Assembly (NCBI GenBank): GCA_025594325.1
Contig: JANHCV010000006.1
Span: forward strand, 1,488,001-1,552,000
DNA from: Blastocladiella emersonii ATCC 22665
Lineage: Eukaryota > Blastocladiomycota > Blastocladiomycetes > Blastocladiales > Blastocladiaceae
Reading direction: 5' to 3'
DNA length: 64,000 nucleotides
Positions 9,842 through 19,490 of the stretch are shown piece after piece (the first letter of the stretch is position 1; the number at the start of each line of letters is the position of its first letter). The notes below the pieces were generated by a model that was not told the origin of the DNA, ran no database searches, and saw only the letters and a list, made by a program, of their open reading frames with translations. The translations under genes were made by a program, and so were the position numbers.

Positions 9842-11194
9842 TTAACTCGCGACAGCACCCGTCGCCATCGGGTCAAAGTACGTCTCGCCGCGAGTCGACG
9901 GGTTCGCTTGCTGCCGCACGACGACGCGAACAATTTTTTTGAACTGCACCTCGACGAGCGTGTTCACCGCAGTGACGAAGCCGAGAACCATGCCCTGCAT
10001 CACGGGCGTGAAGATCTGACCGCCGACCGCTAGCGCCGCGATGCTCCAGATGAGGAAGTACACGATCGAGTAGAGCAAGAAGGTCGTTCGAACTGAACCG
10101 AGCAGCAGCGTCCGCGACACGTTGCCGCTATCGCCCGAAAGCTGCCCGTTAGCCGTGGCCGTAGCCGACTTAGTTCGAGCGAGCGGCGATGAAGACGAAA
10201 CGAGCTGGCCGGTGGACGCAAGAGTCACCTCTGCATCAGTCAGCGTGCAATGCAAGGAAGCGGGTTGTGTGATTACTGTCTTAGCCGGCGCCTCGTTCGC
10301 AGACGCTCCAGTAGTTTTGCCGCCGCCGAGTCGAGGCTTGGTCATGCCTGAGAGCATGGTGGCGGAACGAGACAACCCGCTTCGAATCGTCCCGCGCAGC
10401 GACGACGAGAACGACGAAGTGCGCGACCCAATACTGTCGTACCCACGCGGGAAGGCGACGCGGTAGCTGTACGCGGTCATCCCGATCCCGCATGTGGGCA
10501 AGATGGTGTTGACCCAGAAGAGCCACGGCGGAACCCGCCAGTTGATCCAGTCATCGCGCGCGTCATAGTCGGCGTGGGTCAAAAGCGTGATCGTGATGTT
10601 GAGCGCCGCGAGCGCCGTTGCGATGATGACGGCTGACGTCCAAATGACGCGGCGCATGCGAGACTTTCGGAAGCAAATGTCGTTGACGCGCGCGGCCATT
10701 GCAATAAAGCAGAGCGAGCCGGCCCACGAGCTGTGAACGATGAATACCACAAAGTACGGCCAGTTCATATCGACGTACGGAAACCGCGGCTGGATGAAGA
10801 CCTGCCAAACATCGCCGGCGCCGTGGACCGTGCTGAGCAAGGCCGTGGCGAGAAGCGTCGCCCAGCGCGGCTCGGTGCATGCTTCGGCCAAGGTAGACGC
10901 GATAGCCCCGATCCTCTTGATTGTCATGCAGCGGCGCTCTGCGCGACGTCGAAAGGAGAGCACCGGGCCGAAGGTGGACATGCGCCGCCGATCGAGAGTG
11001 GAGTCGACCGTGTGCTCTGGATCTGGCCGTGGGGCAGGCTCCGTTGTGACCGCGGATCGTTTGGTCTCCTGCATAAACGAAGCAAATGCATCGCGAGCGC
11101 AGACGGCGAAGGTCAAGAGACTCGCAGCCAGCGTGGCGATGGTGAGGATCTGGTATGCGATGAGTTCATGATTTGGTAGCAAGTAATAGACCAT
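9842..11194 (-). CDS. Seven-transmembrane protein (family B, copy 1)
   Basis: 450 residues, intronless. Seven hydrophobic segments are visible: one near residues 12-35, four more before residue ~245, then a Ser/Thr-rich loop of ~120 residues, and two at the C-terminal end before a basic QFKKIVR segment. This is receptor-like topology, but I see no match to rhodopsin, fungal pheromone receptors or cAMP receptors. It is the tandem paralogue of 11449-12825, near-identical in several membrane helices and in the FDPxATG C-terminus. Start set at ATG 11194 because the paralogue begins at the same point; an in-frame ATG at 11290 would add 32 unmatched residues. TAA stop at 9842-9844 abuts the inverted-repeat element. 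Confidence 0.7.
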   Translation of the reverse strand: MVYYLLPNHELIAYQILTIATLAASLLTFAVCARDAFASFMQETKRSAVTTEPAPRPDPEHTVDSTLDRRRMSTFGPVLSFRRRAERRCMTIKRIGAIASTLAEACTEPRWATLLATALLSTVHGAGDVWQVFIQPRFPYVDMNWPYFVVFIVHSSWAGSLCFIAMAARVNDICFRKSRMRRVIWTSAVIIATALAALNITITLLTHADYDARDDWINWRVPPWLFWVNTILPTCGIGMTAYSYRVAFPRGYDSIGSRTSSFSSSLRGTIRSGLSRSATMLSGMTKPRLGGGKTTGASANEAPAKTVITQPASLHCTLTDAEVTLASTGQLVSSSSPLARTKSATATANGQLSGDSGNVSRTLLLGSVRTTFLLYSIVYFLIWSIAALAVGGQIFTPVMQGMVLGFVTAVNTLVEVQFKKIVRVVVRQQANPSTRGETYFDPMATGAVAS

Positions 11195-11448
11195 GGTTGC
11201 ATTGCATAGACTGTGAAGTATAGAGTGAATCTCCAAAGGTGAGAGTAACACCAGTTGTTGAACTGTAATTTCGCGCTCCCACCAGGCCATCGCGCATGTC
11301 TCGCACCATGTCTCACGCGACGGCTTATCACGTGGTCCTGCGCCTCATGGCGTTGTTTTTATGTCCGCACCTGTCAAATAGGAGACTATCTAAGCCTAAC
11401 CAAGCTCCTGGTATGAGTTTAATCATATTTAGTGATTGTCTAGCCCGG
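11195..11448 (-). promoter_or_regulatory. Spacer and likely promoter of the gene at 9842-11194
   Basis: Contains GTCTCGC, GTCTCACGCG and TATCACGTGG at ~11296-11335. This is a diverged form of the block at 13001-13065 and 15004-15077, placed 100-140 bases upstream of the start. The shared words suggest a common promoter element; activity is inference. Confidence 0.4.
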
Positions 11449-12825
11449 CTACAACGCCGCGCCGCCTGTTGCGAGCGGATCAAAGAATGTTTCTCCTCGC
11501 GAAGGTGAGCTAGCCTGCTGCCGGACCACGATTCGCACGATCTTCTTGAACTGCGCTTCGACCACGGTGTTGGTCACGGCGATGAAGCTGAGCACCACGC
11601 CCTGCATCACTGGCGTCAGGAAACCGCCGCCGACGGCCATGGCGCCGACGATCCAGATCACAAAGTAGAGGATCGAGTAGAGAAGAAAGGTCGAGCGGAC
11701 CGAGCCGAGGAGCAGCGTCCGCGACACCTGACTGCCGTCTGCCGACAGCGGCGAGCTGCTCGTCAAGTTGGCCGCCGTGGGCTGGGTGAGCGGCGAGGAC
11801 GACGTGGCGAGCTGGCCGGCAGATGGGTGCGCCTTGGAGTCGGCGAGCGAGCGGAGCGGGCCCTCGAGGTCCTTGGTGATGTTCTGCGGGTACGCGGGAC
11901 GCACAGCGCTGGGTCGCGCGAGCGTCTCGGACCCCGCGGCACTCGCCACCTTGCTCTCGGTCCGGCCGCCGAGTCGTGATTTGGTCATGCCCGAGAGCAT
12001 GGTCGCGGAGCGCGACCACCCGCCACGGAGCGTTCCGCGAAGCGATGAGGAGAACGACGGGGCTCTCGATCCGATGCCGCCGCGGGGAAACGCGACGCGG
12101 TAGCTGTACGCCGTCATGCCGATTCCACACGTTGGAAGAATGGCGTTGAGGTAGAAGAGCCATGGCGGAACGCGCCAGTGAATCCAGTCGTCGCGCGCGT
12201 CAAAGTCGGCGTGCGTAAGCAGCGTGATGGTGACGTTGAGCGCCGCGAGCGCGACTGCAAGAACGACCGCGGAAACCCAGATGACCCGGCGCACGCGAAC
12301 CTTGCGGAAGCAGATCTCGGTGACGCGCGAGGCCATAACGATGAAGCATAGGGATCCGGCCCACGCGCTGTGGCTGATGAATATCGCGAAAAAAGTCATG
12401 TTCATGTTGATAAACGGGAAGCGCGGTTGAACAAACGCTTGCCACACATCGGCAACACCGTGGACCATACTGAGAAGGGCCGTGAGGAGGAGCGTTGCCC
12501 ACCGCGGGTCGCTCAACTCCGTGGCCAGCGTAGATGCGACGGCGGCGACGCGCTTGAGGCTGACGCACCGACGAGTGGAACGTGTTCGGTGCGCCAAGAC
12601 CGGACCAAAAGTCGATAGCCTGCGAGCGTCGATGGCGGGGTTGGGTGCATGCTCTTCCGCCTCCGCTGCCGGCCCTGCGAGTGAAGGACGTTTTCCATCT
12701 TGCACAAGCGAGGCGAACGCATCGCGAACACAGACTGCAAGCGTGACGAGACTCGCGACCAGCGAAGCGATGGTGAGAACTTGATATGCAATATTTTCAT
12801 GGCTAGGTAGTGTGTATCCGCCCAT
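11449..12825 (-). CDS. Seven-transmembrane protein (family B, copy 2)
   Basis: 458 residues, intronless, start ATG 12825, stop TAG at 11449-11451. Same architecture as the copy at 9842-11194: an N-terminal helix after LPSHENIAYQ, four more helices, a long Ser/Thr loop, then two helices and a basic C-terminal segment. The conserved stretch DDWIHWRVPPWLF lies before the fifth helix and PTCGIGMTAYSYRVAFP within it. The loop is the most diverged part, as expected for a cytoplasmic region. Function unknown; a surface receptor or sensor is possible but unsupported by any motif I recognise. The pair arose by tandem duplication. Confidence 0.72.
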   Translation of the reverse strand: MGGYTLPSHENIAYQVLTIASLVASLVTLAVCVRDAFASLVQDGKRPSLAGPAAEAEEHAPNPAIDARRLSTFGPVLAHRTRSTRRCVSLKRVAAVASTLATELSDPRWATLLLTALLSMVHGVADVWQAFVQPRFPFINMNMTFFAIFISHSAWAGSLCFIVMASRVTEICFRKVRVRRVIWVSAVVLAVALAALNVTITLLTHADFDARDDWIHWRVPPWLFYLNAILPTCGIGMTAYSYRVAFPRGGIGSRAPSFSSSLRGTLRGGWSRSATMLSGMTKSRLGGRTESKVASAAGSETLARPSAVRPAYPQNITKDLEGPLRSLADSKAHPSAGQLATSSSPLTQPTAANLTSSSPLSADGSQVSRTLLLGSVRSTFLLYSILYFVIWIVGAMAVGGGFLTPVMQGVVLSFIAVTNTVVEAQFKKIVRIVVRQQASSPSRGETFFDPLATGGAAL

Positions 12826-13105
12826 GGCGACGATTGCATCAAGTCAGATTTTCATTCGATGCCGTGAGTGTGTGTTCTCGGTCGTCAATTTCAAGTCAAT
12901 GTACGTATGAATCGCGTCCCACGACCATACCATGTGGTGGGAGGCGTTACCGATCTCTCGGACCGGCGCGTTTCGCCGAACTCTCCAGCGCGCGTGGCCG
13001 CGTGTCTCGCACCGCGTCTCACGCGTCGAGCTATCACGTGAGTGTCATCTGACCGCGTTGCGCCTCTTCTTCCCTCAGCGCGCGGAGTCACGGCCAGCAC
13101 CAGCG
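12826..13105 (-). promoter_or_regulatory. Spacer with duplicated promoter-like block
   Basis: Bases ~13001-13065 (GTCTCGC, CGCGTCTCACGCGTCGAG, TATCACGTGA, then CTGACCGCGTTGCGCC) closely match 15020-15077. The match continues, weaker, into the next pseudogene's 3' end, so the spacer was duplicated with the genes. ACGCGT and CACGTG words are present. Confidence 0.5.
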
Positions 13106-14726
13106 TCATCTATTCGCAGACGGAATAATTCCACGACTCGGAGACGCGCTCTTTTCGACGTGCGACTTGATCTGGAAGTATCGGCGGTTCGCCGACTCAA
13201 AGTAGACGGACAGGACGAGGTTGACGAGGATGGTCGACGTCACAATGACAAGCTTTGAGAGCGTCTCGACTATCGAGCCATGGAAGAGGAGCAGCACAAA
13301 CTCGGCCTGCATCACTAGCACAAACGCACCCAACACGGCAACGTGCGCGCGCGGTCGAAGGCGGAGCGTGGCACCGACGCGAGTACCTGGTGGCACGCCG
13401 ACTGCACCAGCAAAAAGCTATTTAACAGGATGCGGATCTCCATGTCCAGAAAGACGACGGCCGAGACAAAGATCATGGAATGCGCCACCGCGAACTTCTC
13501 AAGGGGTGAGACGGTGAGTAGCGAAGGTGGTCGACGGGAAACGGCACGTACGAGGAGAATCGGGATGGGCGCAGACGACGTCCGAACATAATTTTCGTGG
13601 AACTTGGCCTCGATTGAATCGCTCGAGAAGCGGAGGGTGCGGAACGAGACGAGCCGCGTCGACTTGCTGGTAAAGATGCGGGCGGCTGAACCGAGCGCTG
13701 TGCGAACGAGCACGTTGGGCTCTTCGTCAGTCGGACGATCAGAGTGACCCGAAGGTGCAGGATCGGGAGAAGCTGTCGATATTTTGACTGAAACTTGGTC
13801 GACGGGCTGCAGCGCTGCCGTGGTCGGCGGCTGGATCATGGTTCCGAGGCAGTCATCATGAGAACCCCGTTCGAGATAATCTTGCTGATATCGGCTCACA
13901 TCAATAGGCGCTGATGTTGGCGATGGCTTGACGTTGGCCAAGTCGTCTGAGAGCTCAGTAGGCGCACCGTCCTCGGCGGTGAAGAGCGGCACCTGAGCTT
14001 CCTTGTCCGCATCCTTGGAGCGACCCTCAGTAAGTTTGGCCATGCGCTGAAACGACGAGTTGAGGGCTTGCGACGTGGTCACCAGCATGGTCCGGAAGCG
14101 GTTCGAGCTCGAGTTCGACCCGGTGAACGACGTCCGGGCCGTGTGCCACGAGTCCGAGTCGACGTCGCTGCTGCCGCGTGTGCTACGAGAAGCTGGGCCG
14201 GCGGAAGGCTGTTGTTCGGCAAGCTCATGGTACGAAGTGTCGTTCGAGCCCGACAGTTTCTGAGCGATGCGCGTGTGGAGCGGAAGCGGAAGCGTGCTCG
14301 GCGGTGATTTGGCGCCGCCAGCCGGTCTTCGAACGCCGGAAGCACGCGCCGGATCCCCAACCCGCGCCGCCGAAAGGAAGGCGAGTCGAAGATACTGGGC
14401 CGCGTGCCCGTTGACGAGTCGCTCGTGCCAGTCGGGTACCGGGACTCGGGCCGCGATACGAGCGCGGCCGGATTCGAGGGCGCAGGATCGGTGGCCGCGT
14501 CGACTCCTTTCCTCGGAGGCTGCGCGCTCAACGCGAGGAGGTCGCCCGCGCTCACGGACGTGCCTGCGCGGGCCAGAGAATCGTGGCGGCGAAGCGTGGG
14601 CGCCGAGCTATTCATGTTGTCGGCAGCGGACGCGCCGTCGCGCGCCAGAGCATGGGCGGGTTCGGTCTCGGGCGGCAAGGGACCCGACACCGTCGCGTCG
14701 CCGCAATTATTGCATGGGAGTGACAT
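13106..14726 (-). pseudogene. Degenerate copy of the family A membrane protein
   Basis: Homologous to the intact gene at 15112-19055 from N-terminus (start ATG 14726) to C-terminus (stop at 13106), but broken in three ways. First, a frameshift near 14350-14360, just after the conserved FDSPSFRRRG block, moves similarity to another frame. Second, most of the C-terminal exon, about 700 residues including the first membrane helices, is missing: similarity jumps from the exon-1 end (YVRTSSAPI) to KFAVAHSM in the last membrane bundle, around nt 13510-13580. A GTACGT donor survives at the junction. Third, another frameshift near 13380 lies between ACHQVLAS and TLRLRPRAH. I see no extra stop codons, so decay looks recent. 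A sequencing error could explain one shift but not the large deletion. Confidence 0.75.
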
Positions 14727-15111
14727 TGCTTTACATATAGCGTTGCATCATGAGCCCGCAAGGTCCGTTGCGGAGGCGGTGATATGGGCGATGAAGCGAG
14801 TAGTCCACGCGCCGGCGACCTCCCGCAATCTCGGGCCCTGGGAGACAGCCGCCTCGCTGACGTCAAGCCCGGCTGGCGCGCAAGACTCGGACCAGATCAA
14901 GTTCCGTCGAACGGCCACCAGAGCAAGTTCCCTCGGCTGTGCGCGCGTCTCCCGGATCCGCTCGCGTGTGCTCGCGCATTCCCGGGGCAGGGAGACGTTT
15001 CTGGACACGCGCCGCGTTATCACGCCGCGTCACGCGTCGAGATATCATGTGACGCTCACCTGACCGCGTTGCGCCATTTCCTCCCTCACATCACGGAGTC
15101 CAGCACCAGTG
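14727..15111 (-). promoter_or_regulatory. Spacer with duplicated promoter-like block
   Basis: No gene. Bases 15004-15077 carry CACGCGCCGCG, TCACGCGTCGAGATATCATGTGA and CTGACCGCGTTGCGCC, the near-twin of 13001-13065. The block lies about 290-350 bases upstream of the pseudogene start. Confidence 0.45.
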
Positions 15112-18100
15112 TCATCTATTCACAAGAGGAAGAAGCCCACGACTTGGAGACGCGTTCTTTTCGACGTGCGACTTGACCTGGAAATACCTTCTGTTCGCGG
15201 ACTCAAAGTACACGCTGAGGACGAGACTCACAAGCGTAGTCGACGCGACAATGAGCAGCTTGGCGAGCACTTCGATCGTCTCGCCGTTCAGAAGAAGAAC
15301 CGCGAACGTGAGCTGCATCAGAAGCACAAACCACGCGAGTACCGTCATGTGCGCGCGCGGGCGGAGCCTTAGCGTTGTGAGCCCGAGCACGGTGGCGAGC
15401 ACCTGGTGGCACGCCGACTGAGCCAGGACAAAATTGCTGGTCATGGCGTTGACCTCCATGTCGAGGATCGTGACGCCCGAGACGAAGACCATCGAATGCG
15501 CGACGGCAAATCGCTCGAGGCTCGCGCCCGTGAACCGCGGAGACCGGGACCGCCCAATCGCGAGTTGCATGCTGTAAAAAGCGAGGTGCTGCGCGTACGG
15601 GAACCACCACTTGAGAAGCATCGGGCGGAACGTCTTGAGCCAAGCGAGAACGCCCAGGTGGAGCGGCCGCATCTCGTCGTCCGACGCGCCATAGGCGGCC
15701 TCGTGCGTGTGCGAGATGAACATGAAGCCGCCGATCAGCAGCTGCGTTGCCATGCCCGCGATCGCGGTGATTTGCATGCGCGTCTTCAACTTGGCGTAGT
15801 AGTACGCGAGGTACCGCTGCTCCTCGGCCGGGTCGGGGAACCGGTAGAAGAACTCGCCGCGCAGCCGGTACAGCATGCGGCGGAGCCGGCGGTACCACGA
15901 GCTGCGCTTGGACGCGAGCCCCGACGCCGTCGTGCTGCGCGACAGTCGCCGCTGGAGCTCCCGCCGCCGCTCCTCCGTGTCGCTCGGGTTCATGGAGCTA
16001 GTGGAAGCGCTGCCGTTCTCGCTGCAGTGCAGCGCGTCGTCGAGGCCCATGGGCTCGAGCGTTGGCAGCATCGACGACGTGATGACGACCGAGTCGCGCG
16101 TGTTGCTGAATGCGCGCGCGGGACGGTCCCGACCCGTCGCGACCTGGTGGCTCCATGCGTCGTGCAGCGGGCGGTGCGGCAGAATGATCGAGTCGGACAT
16201 GGTGCGCGGCTGGTGCACGAGGGCCGGCGCGTGCGGACCGAGGGCGCCGAGGCTGCTGATGGTGCTGCTCTCGGCCGACGGGCTCCGCAGCGCCGCGGGC
16301 GAGGCCGACGCGAGCGAGGCCGACACGAGCGAGTCCATGGTCGACGCTGGCCCGACCGGCCCATCGCTCGATCCGGCCGCCGCCTCGGTCGAATGGCCGT
16401 GCTCGAGTGTGCTGGCCACGACGACGAGCTGCGGCGGCGGTGCGTCGAGCAGGTGCGGAGCCGACGCCTGGACCCGCGCCGCGGTATCGAACAGCCGCAC
16501 TCGCTGGCCGTCGATGTTGCCCTCGCGTGCCCACGTCGACAGCGTCGGCGCCGAAAACCGAGTCACGGCGGGCGAGGGCACGTCGGCGACGTGGAGCCGT
16601 TTCGCGTCGCCCATCTCGTGGACGGCCGGCTGCTGCAGCGAGACGAGCGACGCGTGCATGGTCCGCGGGAGCGTCAGGAGGTGCCCGAAGTCGAGCTGCG
16701 AGACGTGCAGCCCGTTGCTCGACCCCGCCGAGTCGCCAACGTTCTTGCGCGGAGCGAGCGGGCGGTGGTTGAGGACCGTGACAATGCCGTCGTCCTCGCC
16801 CGGGAGCTGCGAGAAGTGGACGGGCGAGGTCGGGGTCGCGGGATCGCCCGCCGAGCTGCCCGCCGTCGAGGTAGGGGAACTGGTCGACGCAGGAAACGTG
16901 AGCACGTTGGTCCCCATGGCGAGACTGGTCGCGACCGAGTATGACGCGAGCGCGGGCCGCGACGACATGGGCGAGAGGAGGAACCCGTGAGCCGGGTCGA
17001 CGAGCACCTGGACCGACTTGGCGGGCCCCGCCGCCGCCGCATTCGAGATCTGGTCGGGCGATGAGGGCGACCTGGCCGGCGTCGACCCGGACGGCGACCG
17101 TGCCTGAGCGCTGAACCCGACGTGCGGAAGGACCGCGTGCGTCGCCGCGGCGCGGAGCTGTGCGTGGGTGGCCGCGGCCTGGCGCACGTTGTGGTAGAAG
17201 GTCGCGCGGGACAGCAGCTCGCGCTGGTACAGGCCGACGAGCGACTTGACGGCGTCGTCAGCGAGGTTGAAGACGAGCAGCCAGATCCAGGACGCGGAGC
17301 TCGAGTCCACGAGCGACCCGAAGAGGAGGACCAGCGCCACGACGAGGAAGGCGCCGCGGAGCGCGGTCCGGAACGCGAGCGTCGAGGCCGCGAGCAGGAC
17401 GTACGTAGAGACGCTGATTTCGGTAGCCCAGATGTGGACCAGCGTGTCGACGCTCGCAGCGGTTGGTGAGCTCGAGCACGTTGCCGAGAACGAGTACTTG
17501 CGGCGGAACAGCGGAGTCCCGTCGATGGCATGGCAGTGGCCAGGGCAGACCAGAGCGAGGAGCTCGGCGAGGAAGCAGGATACCGCGATACCGATGAAGG
17601 CAAAGCGGCGCGACCGCGGCCGCTCGAGTCGCTTCGTGAGCGCCAGCCCGATCGTGACCAGCGTGACGACAGAGATCAGGATGTAGAAGAGAGTCGCGGT
17701 CGCCATGCACTCGTGACAGTGGCCGCGGATCGCGCCCGAGCACTCGGCCAGCACGTCGCGGTACTTGATCGCGGTGTACGCGGACATGCCGGCGCGCGAG
17801 GCGATGTGTGGAAACAGGCCAATCTACGAGGCGTACTAGTGAGTTTTCTGACACGATAGTGATGGTGGCGAGCAAGCGGTACCAGCAAGATCATGAGGAT
17901 GGGCGCCGACGAAGTGCGCACGTAGTGCTCGTAGAACTTGGCCTCAATCGAGTCACTCGTGAACCGCAGCGTGCGGAACGAGACGAGGCGCGTCGACCTG
18001 CTGGTGAAGATGCGCGCGGCCGAGCCGAGGGCGGTGCGGACGAGCACGTTGCGCTCGTCGTCGTCGCTGTTGTGATCCGGCCGAGCAGTTGAGGTCGGTG

Positions 18101-19055
18101 GTTCTGGCGGCGCGGTGGGCGCAAGCGGCACCGATTTCGACGGCGGCTCGACTGCCAGCGGTTGCTCGTGCGACGGCGGCTCGGCCATTGTCCCGAGACA
18201 CTCCTCGTCCTCCTCGACGCCCCCGCGCTCGAGGTACTCTTGCTGGTACCGCTCGACGTCAGCGACCGCGGTGTTGGGTGACTCGGCCTTGACGAAATCG
18301 TCCGAGATCTTGGTCGCCGCGCCGTCCGCATTCACAAGCGGCGTCTGCGCCTCCTTGTCCGACTCGCGCGACCGGCCCTCGGCGAGCTCGGCGACCTTCT
18401 GCAGCGACGACGTGAGGAGCTGGGACGTGGTGGCGAGCATCGTGCGGAACCTGCTCGCCGTCGACCCGGTCTGCGACGTGCGCGCCGTGTGCCACGAGTC
18501 GGACTGCGCGGCGCTGCTGTCGCGCGTGCTGCGCGACCCGGGACTCGCTGACGCCGACGACGATGACGCGAGCGGGTCCGCGAGCTCGTGGTACGACGAC
18601 TCCGCCGAGCCAGTCAGCGTCTGCACCAGCCGCGTGTGCATCGGCAGCGTGCTCTGCGGCGACCTCGCGCCCGGCGTTCGCGGAGTGCGTGTCGCGCGGG
18701 CAGGCGTGCCGAAGCCGCGGCGCCGGAAAGACGGCGAGTCGAAGACGCTCGGCCGTGTGCCGGTCGACACGTCGCTGGTGCCGGTCGGGTACCGCGGCCC
18801 GGTCGTGGTTGGGGTGGTGGATGATGGCGGGCTCGTGGCCCCGTCGGCTCGCTCGGGCGGCGGCGACGCGATGTCGCCCGTGCTCACGGACGCCCCGGCG
18901 CGGGTCAGCGATGCATGGTGCGGGCTGGGATCCGCGCGGCGCAGCATGGGCGCCGAGCTGTTCATCATGTTGTTGTTGTTGGTAGGCGTGACGGGGGCCG
19001 ATGGTGCGGCGGCGGATGGCCCCGCGGCCTCATTGCGTGAAGTTGCGAGCGGCAT
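15112..19055 (-). CDS. Large multi-pass membrane protein (family A, intact copy)
   Basis: Two exons, 19055-17883 and 17823-15112 (intron 17824-17882, 59 bases, GTACCG...TAG), encode 1294 residues. Each exon is a long open frame, but they form one gene: the splice joins ...TSSAPILMILL to IGLFPHIAS in frame and completes a helix. Exon 1 is a Ser/Thr/Pro-rich N-terminal region with conserved FDSPSFRRRG and a block near its end (ALGSAARIFTSRSTRLVSF). Exon 2 has about four hydrophobic segments (nt ~17740-17230), a ~430-residue low-complexity loop, the FFYRFPDPAEE block, and about six further hydrophobic segments ending ESANRRYF. Start ATG 19055 agrees with the paralogous pseudogene. Function unknown; paralogues lie at 1-1817 and 13106-14726. 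Confidence 0.78.
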
Positions 19056-19490
19056 CGTGGTATTACATGGCGGGTTTCGTGGTGTCGGCGAGGAGATATC
19101 TCTGCCGAAGCAAGGGCGTGATCGCGGCGGTTGCCGTAAACTAGGGCGCCGGGAGACGGGACCACGCCAGGCATCCTCGCGCTGTCCGGGATGCTCGGGT
19201 GCTAGATCAAGTTTTGTTTGCCGTGTATCGGTCAGGTGCGCCCGCGCGATTGCCGGGAAGTGGTGTCTCCCGCGTTGGCGTGTGGGGACGTTTTCGTGGG
19301 AGACGCGTCGGCCACGCGCCGCGATATCACGTTTTGTCTCCCCCCGTTGTTTCATCCCCTGGACGCGATCCAGAGCGGACGCGGTCCAGAGCGCACGATC
19401 GAGACCCGGTACACAACAGCAAGGCTAAGCTAGGCAAACTATACAATCATGTTATAAACGTAGAGGGTGGTGTACGCGGAGGCAATGCAA
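19056..19490 (-). promoter_or_regulatory. Spacer upstream of the family A gene
   Basis: No gene seen. GGGAGACGCGTCGG and CACGCGCCGCGATATCACG at ~19301-19340 match words in the other spacers of this block, 250-290 bases upstream of the start. The part next to 19491 is probably the ADE5,7 3' UTR. Confidence 0.4.

Noticed and set aside
9842-12825. Microbial rhodopsin or rhodopsin-cyclase for the seven-helix proteins
   Set aside because: No retinal-binding lysine context in the last helix and no catalytic domain follows.
17676-19355. The two long minus-strand frames 17676-19355 and 15112-17787 as separate genes
   Set aside because: A 59-base intron (17824-17882) with good sites joins them in frame, and the paralogous pseudogene contains both halves in the same order.
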